Assembly: GCF_024345795.1 (NCBI RefSeq)
Contig: NZ_JAGQBU010000021.1
Span: forward strand, 1 to 49,133
DNA from: Synechococcus sp. J7-Johnson
GTDB taxonomy: Bacteria; Cyanobacteriota; Cyanobacteriia; PCC-6307; Cyanobiaceae
Length of the DNA: 49,133 nt
Direction: 5' to 3'
Positions 43,362 to 49,133 of the stretch are shown here, piece after piece. Made by a program: the position numbers and the translations under genes. Numbering within the stretch: position 1 is the stretch's first letter; the number at the start of each line of letters is the position of its first letter. The notes under the pieces are model-generated. The model was given only the letters and a program-made list of their open reading frames with translations. It made no database searches and was not told where the DNA came from.

Positions 43362-45434
43362 TTGAGCCAGTCCCAGCCCCACGCCCGCCTCCATCCCCGC
43401 ACGATCGAAGCGGTGAAGGAGCGCGCTGACATCGTTGATGTGGTGGGCGAGCACGTGGTGCTCAAGAAGAAGGGGCGGGAGTTCGTGGGGATCTGCCCCT
43501 TCCACGACGACAAATCGCCGTCGATGACGGTGTCACCCGCCAAGCAGTTCTACTACTGCTTCTCCTGCGGAGCCGGCGGCAACGCCATCAAGTTCCTGAT
43601 GGAGCTGCAGCGCACCAGCTTCAGCGAGGTGGTGCTGGATCTGGCGCGGAAGTACCAGCTGCCGGTGGAAACGGTGGATGGGCCCCAGCAGGAGCGGCTG
43701 CGCAAGCAGCTCTCCCGCCGCGAGGCGCTGCTGCGCGCCCTGGGCCTGGCGGCGGGTTGGTTCCGCAGCCAGCTGCGCAGCCCCGAAGGCGCCGGCGCCC
43801 TGGCCTACCTCACTGCTGAGCGGGGCTTGAGCGAAGGCACGATCGACGCCTTCGACCTGGGCTATGCGCCCGAGCGCTGGGATGAACTGCTCAACCACCT
43901 CGGCCAGGTGGAGAACCTGGCGCCGGAACTGCTTGAGGCGGCCGGGCTGGTGGTGCCGCGCAAGGGCGGAGATGGCTTCTACGACCGCTTTCGTCACCGG
44001 GTGATGGTGCCGATCCGCGACCGCCAGGGCCGGGTGATCGGCTTCGGCGGCCGCAGCCTCGATGGCGGCGAACCGAAATACCTCAACTCCCCGGAAACGG
44101 AGGTGTTCGAGAAGGGCAAGCACCTGTTCGGCCTGGATCGGGCCAGCAATGCCATCCGCAAGGACGACCGGGCTGTGGTGGTGGAGGGCTACTTCGATGT
44201 GATCGCCCTCCATGCCGCCGGCATCACCAATGCGGTGGCGTCGCTGGGAACGGCCCTGAGCAGCCAGCAGATCACCCAGCTGTGCCGCTGCTGCGACAGC
44301 CGCCGCCTCGTGCTCAATTTCGACACCGACGGTGCCGGCGTGCGCGCCGCCCAGCGGGCGATCGGCGAGGTGGAGCAGCTGGCGCTGCAGGGCCAGCTGG
44401 AGCTGAGGGTGCTGCACCTGCCCGCCGGCAAGGACCCTGATGAGTTCCTGCGGCAGCACGGCGCCGGCGAGTACCGAGCCCTGCTGGATCAGGCGCCCCT
44501 CTGGCTCGACTGGCAGATCGAGCAGGCCCTGGACGGCAAGGATCTGGCCCGCTCCGACCAGTTCCAGCAGGCGGTGGCCTCGCTGGTGGAACTGCTGGGC
44601 AAACTGCCCCAGAGCGCCGTGCGCAGCCACTACCTGCAGCAGGTGGCCGAGCGGCTCAGTGGGGGGCAGGCGCGGCTGGCGCAGAAGCTGGAGGAAGACC
44701 TGCGCCAGCAGGTGAAGGGCGAGCGCTGGCATGGCAGGGCCAGCCGCTGGGAGCAACCCGGCGAGATCGGCCTGCGTGAGCGCGCCGAAGCGGAGCTGCT
44801 GCGGCTTTACCTGCATGCAGGCCGCCACCGGGGAGCGATCCGGCGGGAACTGCGCCAGCGGGAGCTGGAGGATTTCGCCATCGCCCACCACCGCCTGCTC
44901 TGGGCGAGCATCAGCGACCTGGAGGAGGACAACCTGGGCGTGGGCCGGCTGGAAGCGATCAACCGGGGCAGTGATCCGGGCGACGACCTGGCCGATCTGG
45001 ATCTGCCGCGACTGTTGAGCGACCGCCTTCTGGTGGAGGAAAGCGACCTGCTCAATCGGCTCACCCCGCTGCTGGAGCCAAGCGAACTGCAGCGGATGGC
45101 CCTGGCTGAACCCCTGCTGCAGCTGCGCGGCACCACGGCCGTGCTGGAACGCCAGCGCAGCCTCAAGCGCTGCCGCCACCTGCTCGATGCCTGGGGCTCC
45201 CAGCGGCTGGAAACGCTGGAACGCTGCATCGCCCGGTTGCTGGAGGAAAGCGAGGCGGAAGCCAGCGCTGCCGCCGCCCTGAGCATGGAAAGCCGGATCG
45301 ACCTGATGTTTGCCGAACTGAACGGCGATGCCCTGCGCTTCCAGGAGCTGTACTACAACGAACGTCGCCACATCAGCCACCTCGATCAGCAGCGCTGCGC
45401 CGATCCCCTGGCAGCGGCGCGGCTGGCCAGCTGA
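43362..45434 (+). CDS. dnaG: DNA primase
   Basis: Makes RNA primers at the replication fork. The 690-residue protein has the N-terminal CHC2 zinc-binding domain (ICPFHDDKSPSM, then YYCFSCGAGGNAIKF), the catalytic core (FRHRVMVPIRDRQGRVIGFGGR) and the TOPRIM domain (VVVEGYFDVIALH and LNFDTDGAGV, with the metal-binding acidic residues), then a helical C-terminal region for helicase contact. There is no ATG: TTG 43362 is the first start after an in-frame stop and leaves a normal N-terminus. It is divergent from the EamA transporter gene. Confidence 0.96.
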   Translation: MSQSQPHARLHPRTIEAVKERADIVDVVGEHVVLKKKGREFVGICPFHDDKSPSMTVSPAKQFYYCFSCGAGGNAIKFLMELQRTSFSEVVLDLARKYQLPVETVDGPQQERLRKQLSRREALLRALGLAAGWFRSQLRSPEGAGALAYLTAERGLSEGTIDAFDLGYAPERWDELLNHLGQVENLAPELLEAAGLVVPRKGGDGFYDRFRHRVMVPIRDRQGRVIGFGGRSLDGGEPKYLNSPETEVFEKGKHLFGLDRASNAIRKDDRAVVVEGYFDVIALHAAGITNAVASLGTALSSQQITQLCRCCDSRRLVLNFDTDGAGVRAAQRAIGEVEQLALQGQLELRVLHLPAGKDPDEFLRQHGAGEYRALLDQAPLWLDWQIEQALDGKDLARSDQFQQAVASLVELLGKLPQSAVRSHYLQQVAERLSGGQARLAQKLEEDLRQQVKGERWHGRASRWEQPGEIGLRERAEAELLRLYLHAGRHRGAIRRELRQRELEDFAIAHHRLLWASISDLEEDNLGVGRLEAINRGSDPGDDLADLDLPRLLSDRLLVEESDLLNRLTPLLEPSELQRMALAEPLLQLRGTTAVLERQRSLKRCRHLLDAWGSQRLETLERCIARLLEESEAEASAAAALSMESRIDLMFAELNGDALRFQELYYNERRHISHLDQQRCADPLAAARLAS

Positions 45435-45464
45435 GCCGCACCCCCGTCTTCGCCCCGCAACCCC

Positions 45465-46172
45465 ATGGCCCCAGGCAAACTCCGCTTTCGCATCTGCACG
45501 GCGGCGGCTTTGGGCAGCGCCGCCGGGCTGCTGACCCTGGCGGGCTCCCTGGGGACCGCATCCGCGCAGCCGAGCGGTCCGGCTCCCCGGATCCGGCAGA
45601 CCGTGGCTCCGATCGCCACGCCGAACCCCGTCCTGGAGGCAGCACTGCGACAGGACCTGTTCCCCGTAGCGGTGGTGGACGGCCAGGGCCATGGTCCTGA
45701 TCCGGGCACGGCGGAATGGCGACAGGCTGAGATGCATCAGCGCCGCAATGCCTGCCGGGCGGCTGGCCCCTTGCACTACGCCTACAACCGCATCGACCTG
45801 AACGGAGACCGGCAGGACGAGCTGGTGGCCACCGTGATCGGCCCGTACACCTGCGGCACCGGCGGCTGCAACGCCTATGTCTTCCAGAGCGGCCCCAAGG
45901 ACAGGGGTCTGCGCCTGGTGTCCCGGATGTCGCTGTTCAAGCCGCCCCTGGTGGTGAGCGACCAGCGCCACAACGGCTGGAGAGACCTGATCAGCAGGGT
46001 GCGGATCGATGCGGGCCACGGCTATTACGCCCGGCTGCCCTTCAACGGCAGCGCCTACCCGAGCAACCCTTCAACGCCCCCGGCCGAGCCCCTGCGCCGG
46101 GTCGTGTCGGGCGTGGCCATGCTCGACACCGACAACGACGCCAGCCCCAGCCATCCCCTGCCCTGCGAATGA
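45465..46172 (+). CDS. Exported hypothetical protein with Ca-binding-like loop
   Basis: A 235-residue product with a signal peptide (Arg-containing n-region, hydrophobic AAALGSAAGLLTLAGSLG, cleavage after ASAQ or nearby). The mature domain contains YAYNRIDLNGDRQDELVATVIG, whose DLNGDRQDE resembles an EF-hand or dockerin-type calcium loop, and paired cysteines in YTCGTGGCNAYVF. The function is unknown. It follows dnaG by 30 bases on the same strand. A periplasmic or secreted location is inferred. Confidence 0.75.
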   Translation: MAPGKLRFRICTAAALGSAAGLLTLAGSLGTASAQPSGPAPRIRQTVAPIATPNPVLEAALRQDLFPVAVVDGQGHGPDPGTAEWRQAEMHQRRNACRAAGPLHYAYNRIDLNGDRQDELVATVIGPYTCGTGGCNAYVFQSGPKDRGLRLVSRMSLFKPPLVVSDQRHNGWRDLISRVRIDAGHGYYARLPFNGSAYPSNPSTPPAEPLRRVVSGVAMLDTDNDASPSHPLPCE

Positions 46173-46275
46173 ACTGGCATCACTGAGCCGGCCGGGGAGG
46201 GCACCGGTCTCGGATCTGCAAGCCCTGGTGGGACCACACAGCTAGTGAGTGACCTGGCGTGCTGACCACCAGAGT

Positions 46276-46521
46276 TCAGGCGCGCTTGATCAGGCGCAGG
46301 ATGACAAGGAGGATCACGGCGCCAAGGGTGGCCACCAGGATGCTGCCCAGCACACCGCCTCCGACGGCTCCACCCAGGCCGCCGAAGAACTGGCCACCGA
46401 TCAGGGCCCCGATGATGCCGACGACCAGATCACCGATCAGGCCGAATCCACCCCCTTTGACCAGGACACCCGCCAGCCAGCCGGCGATCACACCCACCAG
46501 AAGAAACCAGAGAACGTTCAT
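46276..46521 (-). CDS. GlsB/YeaQ/YmgE family stress-response membrane protein
   Basis: An 81-residue, very hydrophobic protein with three helices and many glycines: VGVIAGWLAGVLVKG, GLIGDLVVGIIGALIGG and GSILVATLGAVILLVILRLIKR. This matches the transglycosylase-associated/GlsB family, small membrane proteins linked to stress in other bacteria; the molecular role is unknown. ATG 46521 has GGTGAG upstream; a GTG at 46527 is possible. It lies alone at the start of the right-hand accessory segment. Confidence 0.85.
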   Translation of the reverse strand: MNVLWFLLVGVIAGWLAGVLVKGGGFGLIGDLVVGIIGALIGGQFFGGLGGAVGGGVLGSILVATLGAVILLVILRLIKRA

Positions 46522-46797
46522 GAGCACTCACCATCAGTTCTGAGGATCAGAAGCAACGTAGACGTGAGGCTGGTGTCAGCGCTCAGAGGGCATGATCTGC
46601 TTAGAAACTCGTTGTTATTCCTGACCCTTCATCACACACATTGATCTCAGCTGGACGCAAGACCGCTGCCCTGGCAGCAGCACGATTGCCCCTGGTAGTG
46701 CACTGCGATCATTGAACACTCCTCAACAGAGGCGACGGCGATAGCCGGCCGCTGCACTAATTGGTTGGACGGCGGTGCATAACGTCGCAGAAGCATG

Positions 46798-47142
46798 TCA
46801 ACACATAGCTCGCTCTTTGCCGAGCAGGAGGATCTTGACATCACCTCCAGCCTGGGCGCTGGCCCAGAGCAGATAGGGTGCAAGGAAGATCATGCCGCCT
46901 AAGGACGCGACGACACCAAGTGCGATTGCAGCTCCGGTGAACTGATGGCGCCATGCCACCCAGATGCCCGATAGCCCGAGAAAGGTCATGAAGTCAAGGT
47001 TGAACTGGCCCGACCAAGTCATTTCCGTAATGTTGGAAATGGCGATCGGAAAAAAATTCAACCCATGATTGATGCCGACCACCAGCGTTTATCCAGCAAG
47101 GCAAGCAAGGACGACAACAAGATACAAACGAAACGTAGTCAT
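46798..47142 (-). pseudogene. Small membrane protein gene with one in-frame stop codon
   Basis: A gene-like reading frame begins with AAGGAG and ATG at 47142, encodes MTTFRLYLVVVLACLAG (a membrane helix), then meets TAA at 47091-47089, and continues in the same frame as TLVVGINHGLNFFPIA, MTWSGQFNLDFMTFLGLSGIWVAWRH and LAPYLLWASAQAGGDVKILLLGKER. Reading the stop as Tyr would give one smooth 113-residue membrane protein with about three helices. The downstream part could restart at GTG 47082 but would lose the first helix. The family is not named here. It is a single nonsense mutation or a sequencing error. Confidence 0.65.
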
Positions 47143-47559
47143 TACTCTTCTCCTTTTCGTGGTTGTCAGAGCGTCAGGTCAATGCACAAGGGTGAAGCAA
47201 AGTGGCGGTCCGCCAGAGCCGACGCCTACAGGGAATGGTTGGTTGCATGGCCGCACATTACCCAAAGCTCTCGTCGTTGTGCAACCAGCACTCTGGAACG
47301 TACCTTTCCATACGACCAGGGATGACTGCCTGATTCAAGCGATGCCTGGCGAAGGCCTCTACAGCACCTTCTGACGTCCAACGCTCCAGATCAGCGGCGG
47401 AGGAGAATCTTTCACTGCGAAAGGGGCCTGTAAATCCCTACCGCTGTAGCTGGTTGTTCGCCGACCGGCCTTCACTGCAGGTCAGATTTACAGAAGGTGC
47501 TGGCACAACACTGGCATCCTGATAGGAGCAGCGGATGGGGCGCTTTAAGATTGCAAATT
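47143..47559. other. Gene-poor spacer left of the hsdR remnant
   Basis: No credible gene, RNA gene or strong hairpin was recognised. A plus-strand frame (47069-47374) covers the promoter region of the broken membrane protein gene and lacks recognisable features. The segment is part of the accessory right end. Confidence 0.5.
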
Positions 47560-49002
47560 CTATTCATAGGTGAGCCCAAAGACCGTATCCGCCATCCAGT
47601 GGCGGAACGAGTCGTTGTCCATGAATTGCTTGAAGAGTTCCATATCGTCCTTGAGCACATCCGTCATCACACGGGTCAGTGCCTTGTCATGTTCGATTCG
47701 CGCATTCTGCTTGTCGGAGTTCTGGCGGGCATTCTGGTAGGCAGGGTCGGCTGAAACGCGCCTGGGGATGTCTTCGGTGATCAAGCGGTTGACGCGATCC
47801 TCGTCGGTCCACTCGATGTTGCCGAACTGGTCGTTGAAAACCTTCAGGATGTTAGAAAGCCGATCGAGCTCAGGCTCTGGTTTGCGCCCTCCACCGGCGG
47901 TTGGAACTGGTCCGATTTCCGCGTCCTCATCGGGGAGCTGAATCCTGATGGCTGCCTGCTTCTCGACGCGGTAACTGTCCATGTCGATCGCTTCGAGGAT
48001 GCCGGCTGAGAGGTCTTCTTCAATGGGAGCTGGCAGCTTGGAGATCAGGAAGTTCAGAAGGATCGAGAGCTTCTCCCAATCGGCGTTGGTGTAGGGAAGA
48101 ATCGAGGAAAGAAACCCATAGGTACGGATGAAGGCCTTGGCCTTGCTCTTGAAGTCAACCTGGCCGTCTTCATCGAGCTGCTCCTTATACACCGCCACGC
48201 AGGCATCGAGGATGGGGTCGAGTTGATCGCGATCGGCACCACCGAGATACAGGTCCACCAGTTCGTCAACCTGCTGCTGGTCGTAGACCTGATAGGCATC
48301 GAGGGCTGCCTTCAGATCGTGGAGCTTGTTGGGATCGGTTTCCTCGGCGAGGATGGTGGTGCGGTAGTAATCCGCGAAGGACTGCTGGATAGTGTTGACG
48401 TCGTTCATGAAGTCGAGCACGAAGACGTCGTGTTTTTTGGGGTGAGCGCGGTTCAGCCGTGAAAGCGTTTGCACAGCTTTGATGCCGGAGAGCACCTTGT
48501 CGACATACATCGTGTGCAGCAGCGGCTCGTCGTAGCCGGTCTGGAACTTGTCGGCACAGATCAGAAAGCGATAGGGATCGCCCTGGATCTTGTCGGGGAT
48601 CTGGCTCGATGGAAACCCATTGAGGGAGGCTTCTGTCACCTTGGTTCCGCCGTATTCGTGCTCACCGGAGAAGGCGACGATGGGCAGATAGCGGCTCTTG
48701 CGTTCGCTGAGATAGCTGCGAAAGGCGTGGAAATACTGGATGGCCCGTTCGATACCATTGGTGACCACCATGGATCGGGCTTCCCCTCCAATCTTGTTCA
48801 GGGCCAGTACCTGCTCGTGGAAGTGGTCCACCATGATCTCCGCCTTGAGCCCGATCGCATGCTCATGGCTTTCCACGTAGCGGCGGAGTTTCTTCTTCGC
48901 GCGTTTGCTGTCGAACTCGGGATCACTCTCCACCTTCTTGATGAGCTTGTAGTAGCTCTCCACCGGTGTGTACTGGCGCAGCACATCGAGGATGAAGCCC
49001 TC
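47560..49002 (-). CDS. hsdR: Type I restriction enzyme R subunit, C-terminal part (interrupted by an IS)
   Basis: HsdR is the ATP-dependent translocase/nuclease of type I restriction systems. About 480 residues remain, from EGFILDVLRQYTPVESYYKL through the second helicase domain (RFLICADKFQTGYDEPLLHTMYVDKVLSGIKAVQTLSRLNRAHPKK; the TGYDEP and QTLSRLNR motifs are diagnostic) to the helical C-terminal domain. The N-terminal nuclease (PD-(D/E)xK), Walker A and DEAH motifs are missing: the frame runs into unrelated DNA at about 49003, where a transposase-bearing element begins. An open frame upstream to 49092 is IS sequence. hsdS and hsdM are not seen downstream. The remnant should be non-functional. 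Confidence 0.88.
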   Translation of the reverse strand, partial: EGFILDVLRQYTPVESYYKLIKKVESDPEFDSKRAKKKLRRYVESHEHAIGLKAEIMVDHFHEQVLALNKIGGEARSMVVTNGIERAIQYFHAFRSYLSERKSRYLPIVAFSGEHEYGGTKVTEASLNGFPSSQIPDKIQGDPYRFLICADKFQTGYDEPLLHTMYVDKVLSGIKAVQTLSRLNRAHPKKHDVFVLDFMNDVNTIQQSFADYYRTTILAEETDPNKLHDLKAALDAYQVYDQQQVDELVDLYLGGADRDQLDPILDACVAVYKEQLDEDGQVDFKSKAKAFIRTYGFLSSILPYTNADWEKLSILLNFLISKLPAPIEEDLSAGILEAIDMDSYRVEKQAAIRIQLPDEDAEIGPVPTAGGGRKPEPELDRLSNILKVFNDQFGNIEWTDEDRVNRLITEDIPRRVSADPAYQNARQNSDKQNARIEHDKALTRVMTDVLKDDMELFKQFMDNDSFRHWMADTVFGLTYE

Positions 49003-49133
49003 TTGAGGAACCCCTGAAAAACCCGCTAAAATCAATCCAGATCCAAGTCTGAGACTGGAACGGATGGCCGCCCCTCTCCAGCTGGGCTTCACGGACTACG
49101 AACAGATCTACGCCAAGAAACGAACGCGTCGCC
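49003..49133 (+). mobile_element. Left end of an IS5-type insertion sequence inserted in hsdR
   Basis: The hsdR reading frame stops matching its family at about 49003, and a transposase start follows 60 bases later on the opposite strand. The element therefore begins at about 49003-49008 and leaves the window. The terminal inverted repeat cannot be verified without the other end. Confidence 0.65.
49064..49133 (+). CDS. IS5-family-like transposase, N-terminal fragment at window edge
   Basis: Only the first 23 residues (MAAPLQLGFTDYEQIYAKK followed by RTRR) are visible. The DYE...KKRTRR pattern is typical of the N-terminus of IS5-group DDE transposases. The ATG has a weak GGA upstream. The catalytic domain is outside the window, so function cannot be judged. 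Confidence 0.6.
   Translation, partial: MAAPLQLGFTDYEQIYAKKRTRR

Noticed and set aside
43533-46019. Very long reverse-strand ORF opposite dnaG
   Set aside because: It is a shadow caused by high GC content opposite a well-supported primase gene; the composition (His/Gln/Ala-rich) is typical of antisense frames.
47069-47374. Plus-strand 101-residue ORF
   Set aside because: It runs antisense over the start of the interrupted membrane protein gene and has no recognisable sequence features.
1-49133. tRNA genes and CRISPR arrays
   Set aside because: No cloverleaf with a T-loop signature and no regularly spaced repeats were recognised on reading either strand.

Overview
The window looks like chromosomal DNA of a high-GC unicellular cyanobacterium of the Synechococcus/Cyanobium type. 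The evidence is the set of lineage-restricted genes (DUF3288, DUF1816, the PAM68 photosystem II assembly family, a winged-helix membrane protein shared with plastids) mixed with the housekeeping genes trpD, carA, gatA, dnaE, rpsO, ruvA and dnaG, all in GC-rich sequence. No rRNA, tRNA or CRISPR array was recognised.

Layout. Positions 1-2800 are accessory and decayed: an IS630-type transposase start, a short helix-turn-helix ORF, an IS3-type transposase broken by one frameshift, a small exported protein and the 3' stump of a peroxiredoxin-like gene. From 2806 to about 24850 the genes are mostly core. On the minus strand are a photolyase with an overlapping DCC-family protein, a P-type ATPase followed by a b-type cytochrome, msrA, a small membrane protein and an ABC exporter. 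On the plus strand are an SDR enzyme, the winged-helix membrane protein, trpD, carA, a STAS protein, mini-RNase III, RlmB, DUF1816, gatA and dnaE.

Between dnaE and the PAM68/rpsO/ruvA block sits a roughly 15.4 kb insertion (24848-40391) of visibly lower and patchy GC content. It carries five co-directional, closely spaced genes for large unusual proteins: a 1223-residue protein of no recognised family, a 922-residue LamG plus phage tail-collar protein, a class 3 lipase-like protein, a roughly 1550-residue DUF6603-type protein and a 709-residue protein of no recognised family. No integrase, capsid, sheath, tube, baseplate or secretion gene accompanies them. This is the best candidate for an undescribed system: carbohydrate/receptor-binding modules, a lipid hydrolase and giant beta-rich proteins in one apparent operon. 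Its role is not known from the sequence.

From 40392 to 46172 core genes resume (PAM68, rpsO, ruvA, a lipoprotein, an EamA exporter, dnaG, an exported protein). After 46200 the DNA is accessory again: a GlsB/YeaQ membrane protein, a membrane-protein gene with a single in-frame stop, and the C-terminal part of a type I restriction subunit (hsdR) cut by the left end of an IS5-type element at the window edge.
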